NCBI RefSeq assembly: GCF_018024495.1 | Contig: NZ_CP071696.1 | Coordinates: forward strand, 1,984,001 to 2,048,000 | Length of the DNA: 64,000 nucleotides | Source: Agromyces archimandritae | GTDB taxonomy: Bacteria > Actinomycetota > Actinomycetes > Actinomycetales > Microbacteriaceae | Reading direction: 5' to 3' | Shown: in pieces, positions 8,707 to 18,053 of the stretch | Numbering within the stretch: the first letter of the stretch is position 1 | Layout: the number at the start of each line of letters is the position of its first letter | Position numbers and translations under genes: made by a program | Notes under the pieces: generated by a model | Told to the model about the DNA's origin: nothing | Database searches by the model: none | The model's input: only the letters and a program-made list of their open reading frames with translations

Positions 8707-10736
8707 CGCAGGAACGCCGCCGCCACGCCCGCGTCGACCGGCACGTGCAGGCCCGTCGTGCGGCTGAGCTCGGGCCCGGTGAGCACGATCACCGCGTTCG
8801 CGACATGCTCGGGCAGGACCTCCCGCTTCAGGATCGTGCGCTGCGCGTAGAACTCGCCGAGCTTCTCCTCCGGGATGCCGTAGGTCGCCGCCCGGTTCGC
8901 CCCCCAGCCGCTCGCGAAGATGCCGGAGCCCCGCACAACCCCGTCGGGGTTGATGCCGTTCACCCGGATGCCGTACTCGCCGAGCTCGACCGCCAGCAGG
9001 CGCACCTGGTGAGCCTGATCGGCCTTCGTCGCCGAATAGGCGATGTTGTTCGGGCCGGCGAACACCGAGTTCTTCGAGGAGATGTAGACGATGTCGCCGC
9101 CGAGGCCCTGGTCGATGAGCACCCGCGCGGCCGCCTTCGACACGAGGAAGGAACCCTTCGCCATGACGTCGTGCTGCAGATCCCAGTCGGCCTCCGTGGT
9201 CTCCAGCAGCGGCTTCGAGAGGGAGAGGCCCGCGTTGTTCACGACGAGGTCGAGGCCGCCGAAGGCGAGCACCGCCTCGTCGATCGCGCCCTGCACCGCC
9301 TGCGCGTCGGTGACGTTCGCCGCCACGCCGATCGCGACATCCGCGGTACCCAGCTCGGCCGCGGCCGCCTGCGCCTTCTCGAGATCGAGATCGGCGATCA
9401 CGACGCACGCGCCCTCGGCCGCGAGCCGCTTCGCCGTCGCCAGGCCGATGCCGCTGGCCGCGCCCGTCACGAGCGCGATGCGCGTCGCATGCGGCTTCGG
9501 CTTCGGCATGCGCTGCAGCTTCGCCTCCTCGAGCGCCCAGTACTCGATGCGGAACTTCTCCGCCTCGTCGATCGGCGCATACGTCGACAGGGCCTCCGCG
9601 CCGCGCATCACGTTGATCGCGTTCACGTAGAACTCGCCGGCGACCCTGGCGGTCTGCTTGTCCTTGCCGAAGCTGAACATGCCGACGCCCGGCACGAGCA
9701 CGATCGCCGGGTCGGCGCCGCGCATCGCGGGGGAGTCGGGGGTCGCGTGCCGCTCGTAGTAGGCGGCGTAGTCGGCCCGGTACGCCTCGTGCAGCTCCCG
9801 GAGGCGTGCCGCCGACTCCTCGATGGATGCGCCGGCGGGCAGGTCGAGCACCATCGGCTTCACCTTGGTGCGGAGGAAGTGGTCGGGGCAGCTCGTGCCG
9901 AGGGCGGCGAGCTCCGGCATCCGCTCGCGGGAGAGGAACTCGAGCACGACGTCGCTGTCGGTGAAGTGGCCGACGGTCGGCTTGTCGAAGCTCGCGAGGC
10001 CGCGGATCACCGGGGCCAGCGCCGCCGCCTTCGCGCGGCGCTCGGCCGGCTCGAGGGGCTCGAAGCCGGGCCGCACCGGGCCGAACGGCTCGGCCGCGCC
10101 GTGCTCGGCGATGTACGCGGCGGCCGTGTCGATGATCCACAGCGAGTTGCGCTCGCTCTCCTCCGACGTGTCGCCCCACGCCGTGATGCCGTGGCCGCCG
10201 AGGATGCAGCCGATCGCCTGCGGGTTCGCCCGCTTGATCTCGGCGATGTCGAGGCCCAGCTGGAAGCCCGGTCGCCGCCACGGCACCCACACGACCTCGT
10301 CGCCGAAGATCTTCGCCGTCAGCTCCTCGCCGTCGGCGGCCGTCGCGATCGCGATCCCCGAATCCGGGTGCAGATGGTCGACGTGCTTCGCATCCACGAG
10401 ACCGTGCATGGCGGTGTCGATCGACGGGGCCGCCCCGCCCTTGCCGTGCAGGGCGTAATCGAACGCGGCCACCATCTCGTCTTCGCGATCCACACCCGGG
10501 TACACGTTCACGAGCGCACGCATGCGGTCCAGGCGCAGCACCGCGAGCCCCGACTCGGTCAGGGTGCCGAGGTCGCCGCCGGAGCCCTTCACCCAGAGCA
10601 GTTCGACCGGCTCGCCCGTGACCGGGTCGATGTCGGTGCCCTTCGCGGAGGTGTTGCCGCCCGCGTAGTTCGTGTTCTTCGGATCGGCGCCGAGTCGGTT
10701 CGACCGGGCGATGAGTTCGGCTGCGGTCTCGTTCAT
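8703..10736 (-). CDS. rhaD: bifunctional rhamnulose-1-phosphate aldolase / L-lactaldehyde dehydrogenase
   Basis: 677 aa, the fused form found in Bacillus (rhaEW) and actinobacteria. Residues 1 to ~400 form a class II aldolase with zinc ligands in 'HVDHLHPDSG' (~119) and 'GGHGITAWG' (~182). Residues ~415-677 form a short-chain dehydrogenase with the NAD motif 'TGAASGIG' (~422) and the catalytic 'YSATK' (~565). Together they convert rhamnulose-1-phosphate to dihydroxyacetone phosphate and lactaldehyde, then oxidise the latter to lactate. The start has GAAGGA about 8 nt upstream. It lies 219 bp downstream of rhaI with family D hairpins in between, and its stop overlaps rhaB. Confidence 0.93.
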   Translation of the reverse strand: MNETAAELIARSNRLGADPKNTNYAGGNTSAKGTDIDPVTGEPVELLWVKGSGGDLGTLTESGLAVLRLDRMRALVNVYPGVDREDEMVAAFDYALHGKGGAAPSIDTAMHGLVDAKHVDHLHPDSGIAIATAADGEELTAKIFGDEVVWVPWRRPGFQLGLDIAEIKRANPQAIGCILGGHGITAWGDTSEESERNSLWIIDTAAAYIAEHGAAEPFGPVRPGFEPLEPAERRAKAAALAPVIRGLASFDKPTVGHFTDSDVVLEFLSRERMPELAALGTSCPDHFLRTKVKPMVLDLPAGASIEESAARLRELHEAYRADYAAYYERHATPDSPAMRGADPAIVLVPGVGMFSFGKDKQTARVAGEFYVNAINVMRGAEALSTYAPIDEAEKFRIEYWALEEAKLQRMPKPKPHATRIALVTGAASGIGLATAKRLAAEGACVVIADLDLEKAQAAAAELGTADVAIGVAANVTDAQAVQGAIDEAVLAFGGLDLVVNNAGLSLSKPLLETTEADWDLQHDVMAKGSFLVSKAAARVLIDQGLGGDIVYISSKNSVFAGPNNIAYSATKADQAHQVRLLAVELGEYGIRVNGINPDGVVRGSGIFASGWGANRAATYGIPEEKLGEFYAQRTILKREVLPEHVANAVIVLTGPELSRTTGLHVPVDAGVAAAFLR

Positions 10737-10770
10737 GGGAGTGGGTCCTTCATTCGATGGATGCTGGTAC

Positions 10771-10942
10771 GGGTCTCGATACGGCGCTGCGCGCCTACTC
10801 GACCGGCGGTTGAGGAGGCGCCGCAGGCGCCGTATCGAAACCCCGGGCGGTGTCGGCGCTGGTTGAGGAGGCGCCGCAGGCGCCGTATCGAAACCCGGTG
10901 ACGGGGTCTCGATACGGCGCTGCGCGCCTACTCGACCGGCGG
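10771..10942. repeat. family D Microbacteriaceae-type repeat cluster between rhaI and rhaD
   Basis: Two copies of GGGTCTCGATACGGCGC...CTACTCGACCGGCGG (10771-10809 and 10904-10942) surround two inverted counterparts ending GCGCCGTATCGAAACCC (10810-10845, 10861-10896). They can fold into long hairpins within the polycistronic rha transcript. A further copy is at 33361-33399. Confidence 0.85.
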
Positions 10943-10955
10943 CGGGGCATGGGCT

Positions 10956-12122
10956 TCACGCCCCCCAGGAGGCCTGGACGCCGCCGACCCGCTCGTCGGC
11001 GATCCGCTCGAAGTAGCCGGAATCGAGGTAGGCGCGCATCGGGTCCGCCGGCAGACCGCGCGACTCGCGCCACTCGGCCAGCGCCGGCCGCACATCCGTC
11101 TGGAACGCATCCATGAAGACGCGGTTCGCCTCGAGCACATCGTGCGAGAGCTGCGCCGCGCGCAGCGCCTCGTGGTCGACGAGGAGCGCCCGCGCCGTCA
11201 TCTCCTGCACGTTCAGCACCGAGCGGATCTGGCCCGGGATCTTGTCCTCGACGTTGTGGCACTGGTCGAGCATGAACGCCACATCGGGGTTGTTCAGGCC
11301 GCCGCCGCGGATCACCTCGAACACGATGCGGAACAGCTGGTACGGGTCGGCGGCGCCCACGATGAGGTCGTCGTCGGCGTAGAACCGCGAGTTGAAATCG
11401 AACGAGCCGAGCTTGCCGAGGCGCAGCAGCTGCATGACGATGAACTCGATGTTCGTGCCGGGCGCGTGGTGGCCCGTGTCGAGGCACACCATCGCCTTCT
11501 CGCCGAGCGCCGCGGTCTGCGCGTAGCTCGTGCCCCAGTCCGGCACGTCCGTGTGGTAGAACGCGGGCTCGAAGAACTTGTACTCGAGCACGAGGCGCTG
11601 CTCGTCGCCGAGGCGCGCGTAGATCTCCTGCAGCGACTCGTGCAGGCGATCCTGCCGGCCGCGGATATCGGCCTGGCCGGGGTAGTTGGATCCGTCGGCG
11701 AGCCAGATCTTCAGATCCCGCGAGCCCGTCTCGTCCATGATGTCGATGCACTCGAGGTGGTGGTCGATCGCCTGCCGGCGCACCTTCGGGTCCTCGTGGG
11801 TGAGGGAGCCGAACTTGTACGCGTCCTCCTGGAACGTGTTCGAGTTGATCGTGCCGAGCTTCACTCCGAGCGACTCCGCGTGGCGGCGGAGGTCGGCGTA
11901 GTCGGGCACCTTGTCCCACGGGATGTGCAGGGCCACGGTCGGCGCGAGGGCCGTGTACCGGTTCACCTGGGCGGCGTCGGCGATCTTCTCGTACGGGTCG
12001 CGCGGGGTGCCGGCGGTGCCGAACACCTTGAAGCGCGTGCCGGAGTTGCCGAACGCCCAGCTGGGCAGCTCGATGGCCTGGGCCTCGAGTTCGGCGAGGA
12101 CGTCATCGCGGAGGATGCTCAT
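10956..12122 (-). CDS. rhaI: L-rhamnose isomerase (rhaI type)
   Basis: 388 aa, xylose-isomerase-like TIM barrel of the actinobacterial/rhizobial L-rhamnose isomerase family; interconverts L-rhamnose and L-rhamnulose with a divalent metal. Visible metal/substrate segments are 'KIWLADGSNYPGQ', 'LEYKFFEPAFYHTD', 'CLDTGHHAPGTNIE' and 'GSFDFNSRFYADDD'. The start is ATG 12122; 15 codons further upstream show no similarity. The ribosome-binding site is weak (AGAAAG). It sits between rhaM and rhaD in the rha operon. Confidence 0.93.
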   Translation of the reverse strand: MSILRDDVLAELEAQAIELPSWAFGNSGTRFKVFGTAGTPRDPYEKIADAAQVNRYTALAPTVALHIPWDKVPDYADLRRHAESLGVKLGTINSNTFQEDAYKFGSLTHEDPKVRRQAIDHHLECIDIMDETGSRDLKIWLADGSNYPGQADIRGRQDRLHESLQEIYARLGDEQRLVLEYKFFEPAFYHTDVPDWGTSYAQTAALGEKAMVCLDTGHHAPGTNIEFIVMQLLRLGKLGSFDFNSRFYADDDLIVGAADPYQLFRIVFEVIRGGGLNNPDVAFMLDQCHNVEDKIPGQIRSVLNVQEMTARALLVDHEALRAAQLSHDVLEANRVFMDAFQTDVRPALAEWRESRGLPADPMRAYLDSGYFERIADERVGGVQASWGA

Positions 12123-12159
12123 CGGTTTCAGCTTTCTGTGCGTGGATCGGTTCGCGAGT

Positions 12160-12207
12160 GGACGCAAATGCAGGGTGCGGGATGCCGCGGACCCTGCATT
12201 TGCGTCC
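12160..12207. repeat. perfect 17-bp-arm hairpin between rhaM and rhaI
   Basis: Arms GGACGCAAATGCAGGGT (12160-12176) and its exact inverse (12191-12207), loop 14 nt. It begins just after the rhaM stop. It could be an attenuator or mRNA-stabilising hairpin inside the operon. The A/T-containing arm core resembles, but is not, family A. Confidence 0.8.
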
Positions 12208-12209
12208 AG

Positions 12210-12563
12210 TCACGGGGTATCGGGGTCGAGGGCGGCGAGCTGGTCCTCGAGGCGGAAGACCTCGGGCAGGTGCGGGGCGGACTGGTCGGCGCGTTCGCCG
12301 GGCAGGGCGACGAAGAAGCCGGCCATGTCGGCCTCCCAAGCGGCCGTGCGGGGGTCGGCGTCGAGCGCGGCCTGCGAGGCCGCATCGTCATCGGTGTCGT
12401 ACACGCCGATGAGCAGCCCGTCCTCGCCGAGGAACAGCGAATAGTCGCGCCGCCCGCTCGCCTCGATCGCGCGCAGCATGTCCGGCCACACGGCCGCGTG
12501 CCGCTCGCGGTACTCGCCCAGCCTGGCCGGGTCGACCTGCAGCCGGAAGCAGATGCGTGCCAT
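12210..12563 (-). CDS. rhaM: L-rhamnose mutarotase
   Basis: 117 aa, slightly longer than the ~104 aa typical of RhaM. It catalyses the alpha/beta anomer exchange of L-rhamnose before isomerisation. Family signature: N-terminal 'FRLQVDPARLGEYRERHAAVWPDM' with the catalytic His, then 'YSLFLGEDGLLIGVYD' and 'AWEADMAGFF'. The ATG at 12563 has AAAGGCG about 6 nt upstream. It lies in the rha operon between rhaS and rhaI, with hairpins on both sides. Confidence 0.92.
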   Translation of the reverse strand: MARICFRLQVDPARLGEYRERHAAVWPDMLRAIEASGRRDYSLFLGEDGLLIGVYDTDDDAASQAALDADPRTAAWEADMAGFFVALPGERADQSAPHLPEVFRLEDQLAALDPDTP

Positions 12564-12632
12564 GGTGCGCCTTTCGCGGAGTTCGGGGGTGGATGCCGGG
12601 TCGCAGTGGATGCGCGGCATGGATGCCGGGTC

Positions 12633-12672
12633 GCAGTGGATGCCGGGGGCGCCGCCCCTCGGCATCCACTGC
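12633..12672. repeat. GCAGTGGATGCCG hairpin between rhaS and rhaM
   Basis: Perfect 13-bp arms (12633-12645 and 12660-12672) with a 14-nt loop. Preceded by two more partial GGATGC copies (12590-12632). It sits 37 bp after the rhaS stop and could reduce read-through so that transporter mRNA exceeds enzyme mRNA. Confidence 0.7.
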
Positions 12673-12708
12673 GGGGAAGGGGCCCGGCCGCAGCCGGGCC
12701 CCCGCGAC

Positions 12709-13731
12709 TCAGAAGTCGAAGTCGCCGATGTTGTCCGCGTCGAACACGAACGGGTCGCCGAGGAGGACGACGCCGTCGGCGCCGACCTCGTACTCGCCGA
12801 GCTTGCCGGCCTCGAAGGTGTCGCCCTCGGCGCCGGTGATGTCGCCCTCGATGAGCGCCTTCGCCGCGAACGCGGCGAGGTAGCCGAGGTCGGCCGGGTT
12901 CCACAGCGCGAACGCGGTGACCGTGCCGTCTTCGACGTACTCGCGCATCTGGTTCGGGGTGCCGAGGCCGGTGACGGCCACCTTGCCCTGGTATTCGGAG
13001 GTCGACAGGTAGCGGGCGGCCGCGGCGATGCCGACGGTCGTCGGCGAGACGATGCCCTTCAGGTTCGGGTGGGTCTGCAGCAGCGCCGCCGTCTTGTCGA
13101 AGGAGGTCTGGTCGTCGTCGTCGCCGTAGACGGTCTCGACGAGCGTGATCTCCGGGTAGTCGGAGGCCAGGTACTCCTCCATGAGCTCGATCCACGCGTT
13201 CTGGTTCGTCGCGTTCGCCGCGGCGGAGAGGATCGCGATCTCGCCCGCGCCGCCGATCTGCTCGGCGATGAGGTCGATCTGCGTCTTCGCGATGCCCTCG
13301 GCATCCGCCTGGTTCACGAAGATGTCGCGGCAGTCGGTGTTCGTGTCGGAGTCGAAGGTGACGACCTTCACGCCCGCGTCGCGCGCCTCGTTCAGGGCGT
13401 CGCAGATGGCCTTCGGGTCGTTCGCCGACACGGCGATCGCGCCGACGCCCTGCTGGGTGAGGGTGTTGATGTAGCTCACCTGGCCGTCGGGGGTCGCCTC
13501 GGCCGGGCCGACCTCGTTGTAGCTGCCGCCGAATTCCTCGATGGCCTCCTCGCCGCCCGCGTTCGAGGTGTCGAAGTACGGGTTGCCGAGGTTCTTCGGC
13601 AGGAAGGTGATCGACAGATCGCCCGATCCGTCGCCGCCGTCGCCGCCGGCTGCGCAGCCGGTCGCGACCAGCGCGACGCTCACCGCGAGTGCGGCGAGGG
13701 CCCCTGCGCGGGTCTTCTTCTGAAACAACAT
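12709..13731 (-). CDS. rhaS: rhamnose ABC transporter substrate-binding lipoprotein
   Basis: 340 aa. Signal peptide with lipobox 'LVATGC' (Cys26), so anchored on the outer face of the membrane. The mature part is a type I periplasmic-binding (RbsB-like) fold: 'ITFLPKNLGNPYFDTSNAGGEEA', 'AISVSANDP'-like 'AIAVSANDPKAI', 'VVTFDSDTN' and 'VTGLGTPNQMREYV'. Similar to RhaS of the CUT2 rhamnose importers. The start has AAGGGAG about 7 nt upstream. It is 62 bp downstream of the second permease gene. Confidence 0.92.
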   Translation of the reverse strand: MLFQKKTRAGALAALAVSVALVATGCAAGGDGGDGSGDLSITFLPKNLGNPYFDTSNAGGEEAIEEFGGSYNEVGPAEATPDGQVSYINTLTQQGVGAIAVSANDPKAICDALNEARDAGVKVVTFDSDTNTDCRDIFVNQADAEGIAKTQIDLIAEQIGGAGEIAILSAAANATNQNAWIELMEEYLASDYPEITLVETVYGDDDDQTSFDKTAALLQTHPNLKGIVSPTTVGIAAAARYLSTSEYQGKVAVTGLGTPNQMREYVEDGTVTAFALWNPADLGYLAAFAAKALIEGDITGAEGDTFEAGKLGEYEVGADGVVLLGDPFVFDADNIGDFDF

Positions 13732-13793
13732 CGTTGTTCTCCCTTGTCGTGTGGATGCCGGAAGCGGTGCGCCCCGGCGGTCGCGCGGTCTGG

Positions 13794-14846
13794 TTACCCT
13801 GCTGTGGAGACCGAGTCGCGCTGGGGTCCCCCGGCCGACCGGCGCTTGCGCGCCAGCCAGGCGAGGAGGCTGGACGACACCACCGAGATCACGAGCAGTG
13901 CCCCGGTGATGATGTTGATGACGTCGCTCGTGACGTTCGCCAGGCGCAGGGCGCTGGCGAGCACGCCGATGAGCAGCACGCCGGCGACGACGCCGTGCAG
14001 CGCGCCGCGGCCGCCGAAGACGCTCACGCCGCCGAGCACGACCGCTGCGATGACCTGCAGCTCCATGCCGGTCGCGTTGTCGCCGCGAGCGCTGCCGAAG
14101 CGCAGCGTGTAGTAGATGCCGGCGAGCGCCGAGACGAGGCCGGTGAGGACGAAGAGGATGAACTTCGTGCGCTCGACCTTGACGCCCGAGAAGTGGGCCG
14201 CCTCTTTGGCGAGGCCGATCGCGTAGATGCCGCGACCGAAGGGCGTGTAGTGCAGCACGATCGCGAAGACCGCGAGCAGCACGAGGAACGGGATGACGAT
14301 GACCGGGATGCCGGTCTCGCCGATCTTCGCCTTCGCGAGGTCGGTCCAGAACTCCGGGAACTCGGTGACGGCCGTCGTGCCGAGCAGGCCGACCGCGAGG
14401 CCGCGGAAGAGCGCCAGCGTGCCGATCGTGACCGCGAGCGAGGGCAGCCCGACGACGGTGACGAGGAATCCGTTGAAGGCCCCGCCGAGGCCGCCGACGA
14501 GGAGCGCGATGAGCGCGGCGAGCTCGAACGGCATCCCGGACTGCGTGAGCACGCCGGTCGTGACGCTCGCCAGGCCCACCATGCTGCCGACCGACAGGTC
14601 GATCTCGCCGGTGATCATGACGAGCGTCATGGGCAGGGCGATGAGCAGGATCGGTGCGACGTCCAGCAGCAGGTAGGTCATCGTGATCGGCTGGCCGAAG
14701 CCGCGCACGGTCGCGCTCGCGACGATGACGACGATCACGAGCAGGGCGATGATCGCCATCTCGCGGGTCAGGAGGACGCGCTTCCACAGCGGCCTGGCGT
14801 ATGCGGGGTAGCTGCGCGCGGGCGCGCCGGTCGTGATGCTCGTCAT
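13794..14846 (-). CDS. rhaQ: rhamnose ABC transporter permease (second)
   Basis: 350 aa, 8-10 membrane segments, BPD_transp_2 (RbsC-like) family. The conserved 'TGEIDLSVGSMVGL' and 'VTIGTLALFRGLA' segments are present, with the EAA-like loop 'IYAIGLAKEAAHFSGVKVERTK' for ATPase contact. Start ATG 14846 shares its A with the stop of the other permease (TGATG), so the two are translationally coupled. Confidence 0.92.
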   Translation of the reverse strand: MTSITTGAPARSYPAYARPLWKRVLLTREMAIIALLVIVVIVASATVRGFGQPITMTYLLLDVAPILLIALPMTLVMITGEIDLSVGSMVGLASVTTGVLTQSGMPFELAALIALLVGGLGGAFNGFLVTVVGLPSLAVTIGTLALFRGLAVGLLGTTAVTEFPEFWTDLAKAKIGETGIPVIVIPFLVLLAVFAIVLHYTPFGRGIYAIGLAKEAAHFSGVKVERTKFILFVLTGLVSALAGIYYTLRFGSARGDNATGMELQVIAAVVLGGVSVFGGRGALHGVVAGVLLIGVLASALRLANVTSDVINIITGALLVISVVSSSLLAWLARKRRSAGGPQRDSVSTAG

Positions 14847-15883
14847 CAGCTGTCGTCCCTTGCCTCGAGGAGCTTTCGTTTCTGGCGCAGCGCGAGCACC
14901 CGGTCGAGCACGATCGCGCCGATGATGAGCACGCCGACGACGGCGCGTTGCCAGAAGTCGGGGATGCCGAGGATCGGCAGCGCCCGGTTGATCGTGAGCA
15001 GCAGCACGGCGCCGATCGCGGCCCCCCACACGCTGCCGACGCCGCCGACGATCGCGACGCCGCCGATGACGGCAGCGCCCACGGCATCCAGCTCCCAGCC
15101 CGAGCCGGCCTGCGAGTTGATCGTGCCGTAGCGGGCGGCGTACAGCACGCCGGCCAGACCCGACAGAGCGCCCGAGGCGACGAAGGCGGTGAGCAGGCGG
15201 CGGGTGACCCGCAGGCCGTAGAGTTCGGCGGCGGCCGGATCGGATCCGATCGCGTAGAACTCGCGACCGCTGCGCATGTTCTTCATCACCCAGGCGGCGA
15301 CGATCAGCACGACGACGGCGATGATCGTGAGGATCGGGATGTACAGGATCTGCCCCGTGCCGAGGGCGAGGAACTCGCGCGGCAGGTCGGAGGCGTTCAC
15401 CCGGTCGCTGCCCGTCCAGAGCACGTTGATGCCGCGGTAGGCGTACAGGGTGCCGAGGGTGATGACCATCGCTGGAACCTTCGCGAAGGCGACGAGGGCG
15501 CCGTTGACGAGGCCGAGGAGGCCGCCGAAGACGATGCCGATGAGGAAGACGGCGATGATCGGGATGCCCGGGATGTCGATGAACAGCCGGCCGGTGAGGT
15601 AGGCGGTGAGACCGAGGACCGACCCGACCGACAGGTCGACGTTCTTCGTGATGAGCACGATCGCCTGCCCGACGGCGACGAGCACGAGGATCGACGGCGT
15701 CAGCAGCAGGTCGCGGAACCCGTCGGAGGAGAACAGGAAGTTCGGGTTCGCGACCGTGGCCGCGACGACGACGATGACGAGCGCGAGGAGGATGCCGAGC
15801 TCGCGGGCCGCGCCGATGCGGTTCAGGCGCTTGGTGACGTCGGTCTTCGCGGGGGTCGGCGGCTGGGCGGTTGCGGCGGTCAT
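14846..15883 (-). CDS. rhaP: rhamnose ABC transporter permease (first)
   Basis: 345 aa, RbsC-like permease with '[14 protein letters not shown]', '[13 protein letters not shown]' and the ATPase-contact loop '[21 protein letters not shown]'. The second permease of the heterodimer follows with a TGATG overlap, and this gene overlaps the ATPase gene by ATGA. The N-terminus (~30 aa) is cytoplasmic. Confidence 0.92.
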   Translation of the reverse strand: MTAATAQPPTPAKTDVTKRLNRIGAARELGILLALVIVVVAATVANPNFLFSSDGFRDLLLTPSILVLVAVGQAIVLITKNVDLSVGSVLGLTAYLTGRLFIDIPGIPIIAVFLIGIVFGGLLGLVNGALVAFAKVPAMVITLGTLYAYRGINVLWTGSDRVNASDLPREFLALGTGQILYIPILTIIAVVVLIVAAWVMKNMRSGREFYAIGSDPAAAELYGLRVTRRLLTAFVASGALSGLAGVLYAARYGTINSQAGSGWELDAVGAAVIGGVAIVGGVGSVWGAAIGAVLLLTINRALPILGIPDFWQRAVVGVLIIGAIVLDRVLALRQKRKLLEARDDS

Positions 15884-17442
15884 GAGCGGTCTCCGGATGC
15901 GTGGGGCGCGGGGGTCGGGGCGCCGGGCGTGCCGTCTTCGGCGGCGTGCGTGGCGGCGAACATGACGTTCTCGCTCGTCGCCTGCTCGCGGTCGATCTCG
16001 GCGGTGATGCGGCCCTCGCGCATGACGAGGACGCGGTCGGCCATGCCGAGCACCTCGGGCAGCTCGGACGAGATCATGAGGATGCCCATGCCCTGCCCGG
16101 CGAGCTCGGAGAGCAGGCGGTGCACCTCGGACTTCGTTCCGACGTCGATGCCGCGGGTCGGCTCGTCGATGATGAGCACGTCCGGCTTCGTGGCGAGCCA
16201 CTTGCCGAGCACGACCTTCTGCTGGTTGCCGCCCGAGAGCGTCCCGGCGATCGTGTCGAGCGCGTTGGCCTTGACCTCCAGCCGGCTCGCCCACAGCTGG
16301 GCGGCGGTGTTCTCGAAGCCGTTCGTGATGATGCCGGCCTTGGCGAGCTGGCCGCGGATCGCGAGGGTGATGTTGTGCGCGACCGAGGACTCGAGCACGA
16401 GGCCCTGCTTGCGGCGATCCTCGGGCACGAGCGCGATGCCCTGCCGCATCGCCGCCGACGGGTTCTTCGCGGGCACGGTCCTGCCGCGCATCCGCACCCG
16501 GCCGGTGTCGTAGCCGTCGACGCCGAACACGGCGCGGGCGACCTCGGAGCGGCCGGCGCCGACGAGTCCGGCGAGGCCGACGATCTCGCCGGCGTGCACG
16601 GTGAAGCGGATGTCGTGGAAGACCCCGGCGCTCGTGAGCCCGTCGACCTCGAGCAGCGGCTGCCCGATCTCGGCCTCCTGCTTGGGGAACAGCTCGGTGA
16701 CCTCGCGGCCGACCATCTGCCGCACGATCTCGTCGACGCTCGTGTCGGCGATCGGGCTCGTCGCGATGTACGCGCCGTCGCGCATGACGGTGACGGTGTC
16801 GCAGAGTGCGAAGACCTCGTCGAAGCGATGCGAGATGAACACGAGCGCGCGGCCCTCGTCGCGCAGGCTCCGGGCGATGGCGAAGAGCCGGTCGACTTCG
16901 ACGCCCGAGAGCGCGGCGGTCGGCTCGTCCATGATGAGCACCTTCGCGTCGAGCGAGACGGCCTTGGCGATTTCGATCACCTGCTGGTCGGCGATCGAGA
17001 GGCCCTCGGCGGGTCGTTCGGGGTCGATGCGCACGCCGAGTCGGGCGAACAGGGCATCCACTTCGCGGCGCATCGCCTTGCGGTCGATGCGGCCGAAGCG
17101 GCCCGTGGGCTGGCGGCCCATGAAGACGTTCTCGGTGACCGTGAGGTCGGGGAAGAGCGTCGGCTCCTGGTAGATGACGGCGACGCCGGCGGCCTTCGAT
17201 TCCGCGGTGGATCCGAAATCGACCTCGCGGCCCTCGAGCCGGAACTCGCCCGAGTCTCGGCGGTAGAGGCCGGCGACGATCTTCACCAGGGTGGACTTGC
17301 CGGCGCCGTTCTCGCCGACGAGCGCGTGGATCGAGCCGGGCCGGACTTCGAGGGTGCCCGCGCGCAACGCGACGACGGAACCGAACGTCTTCCTGACGTC
17401 GCGCAGTTCCAGCGCCGGGGCGGGCTGTGGGGTGGTCGTCAT
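15880..17442 (-). CDS. rhaT: rhamnose ABC transporter ATPase (two ABC domains)
   Basis: 520 aa, RbsA/MglA-type tandem ATPase. Domain 1 has Walker A 'GENGAGKST' (43-51), a signature-like 'LSIADQQ' and Walker B '[11 protein letters not shown]'. Domain 2 has the usual degenerate Walker A 'GLVGAGRSE', signature 'LSGGNQQK' and '[12 protein letters not shown]'. It powers the RhaPQ pore with RhaS as receptor. It is the first gene of the rha operon; ATG 17442 has AGGAT just upstream, and about 120 nt of leader separate it from the predicted promoter. The C-terminal tail is Ala/Pro-rich. Confidence 0.93.
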   Translation of the reverse strand: MTTTPQPAPALELRDVRKTFGSVVALRAGTLEVRPGSIHALVGENGAGKSTLVKIVAGLYRRDSGEFRLEGREVDFGSTAESKAAGVAVIYQEPTLFPDLTVTENVFMGRQPTGRFGRIDRKAMRREVDALFARLGVRIDPERPAEGLSIADQQVIEIAKAVSLDAKVLIMDEPTAALSGVEVDRLFAIARSLRDEGRALVFISHRFDEVFALCDTVTVMRDGAYIATSPIADTSVDEIVRQMVGREVTELFPKQEAEIGQPLLEVDGLTSAGVFHDIRFTVHAGEIVGLAGLVGAGRSEVARAVFGVDGYDTGRVRMRGRTVPAKNPSAAMRQGIALVPEDRRKQGLVLESSVAHNITLAIRGQLAKAGIITNGFENTAAQLWASRLEVKANALDTIAGTLSGGNQQKVVLGKWLATKPDVLIIDEPTRGIDVGTKSEVHRLLSELAGQGMGILMISSELPEVLGMADRVLVMREGRITAEIDREQATSENVMFAATHAAEDGTPGAPTPAPHASGDRS

Positions 17443-17547
17443 TGATCCTGCTTACTTCTCGGATGGATGCCGGTGCCGTCGATTCCCGCGCGCCGCCCGT
17501 TCCGGCCGCGCTGCTCGCGCAGCCCGCCGGCGGCCTCGCCGTGTCGA

Positions 17548-17559
17548 TGAATCGTTTCA
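17548..17559. promoter_or_regulatory. LacI-type operator in the rha promoter
   Basis: TGAATCGTTTCA, an 11/12 match to the LacI-family consensus palindrome TGAAACGTTTCA. It begins just after the predicted transcription start of the rha operon, where a bound repressor would block initiation. The divergent LacI gene at 18054 is the natural regulator. Confidence 0.7.
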
Positions 17560-17572
17560 AGACATCGTCGTC

Positions 17573-17601
17573 ACTCTAATCACGCCCCCGCAGCGCGTCA
17601 A
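17573..17601 (-). promoter_or_regulatory. rha operon promoter
   Basis: Minus strand: -35 TTGACG (17601-17596), 17-nt spacer, -10 TAGAGT (17578-17573). Transcription should start near 17565 and run into rhaT. Confidence 0.75.
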
Positions 17602-17629
17602 GTCCGCGGCGGGGCGCCCCGCCGCGGGC

Positions 17630-17718
17630 CCCTCCCTGCGCGCCCGCGCCCTGCACCCCGGCGCCCCGCCGGGGCCCTCCCTGCGCGCCCGCGCCCTGCA
17701 CCCCGGCGCCCCGCGCCT
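17630..17718. repeat. 45-bp tandem duplication
   Basis: A C-rich unit starting CCCTCCCTGCGCGCCCGCG occurs twice, at 17630 and 17675, in the rhaT/LacI divergent spacer, just upstream of the family C elements. Confidence 0.75.
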
Positions 17719-17736
17719 TGCGTACCCCTTCTCGCT

Positions 17737-17804
17737 TCCGGGGGTCATATCCCGCCACATTCGGGGGCGGAACGCAGTTCAGGTGGCAGGATTTGACCCC
17801 CGGA
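17737..17804. repeat. family C palindromic element, copy C1
   Basis: Arms TCCGGGGGTCATATCCCGCC(A) and the inverse of TGGCAGGATTTGACCCCCGG(A), two mismatches in 21 bp. The interior contains ATTCGGGGGCGGAACGC. Same element as 17887-17954. Confidence 0.8.
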
Positions 17805-17886
17805 ACGGATGGGAACGGAACGGAACGGGGGGGGGCACCGCGCGCTGCGCCCCGGCATCCACTCGTCTTGCGCACCTCTTCTCGCT

Positions 17887-17954
17887 TGCGGGGGTCGTAT
17901 CCCGCCATATTCGGGGGCGGAACGCGATCCGGATGGCGGGATTCGACCCCCGGA
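17887..17954. repeat. family C palindromic element, copy C2
   Basis: Second copy, same orientation, with GCGGGGGTCGTATCCCGCCA, interior ATTCGGGGGCGGAACGC and right arm ending GACCCCCGG. Both copies lie between the rha promoter and the LacI gene. Confidence 0.8.
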
Positions 17955-18053
17955 GCGGAGGGGCGTTCTGCACGCGGGCGATCGGTGCGGGGGTGGCGTG
18001 AAGCGGACCGGCGCGCCGCGGTGTGATTGGATCGGCGTCGAAGGAGGCGAGCA

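Noticed and set aside
12709..15087. A 792-codon open frame running through rhaS and across rhaQ
   Set aside because: Only the rhaS part has protein-like features (signal peptide, RBS at ATG 13731); upstream residues are Arg/Ala-rich and overlap the real rhaQ gene in another frame.
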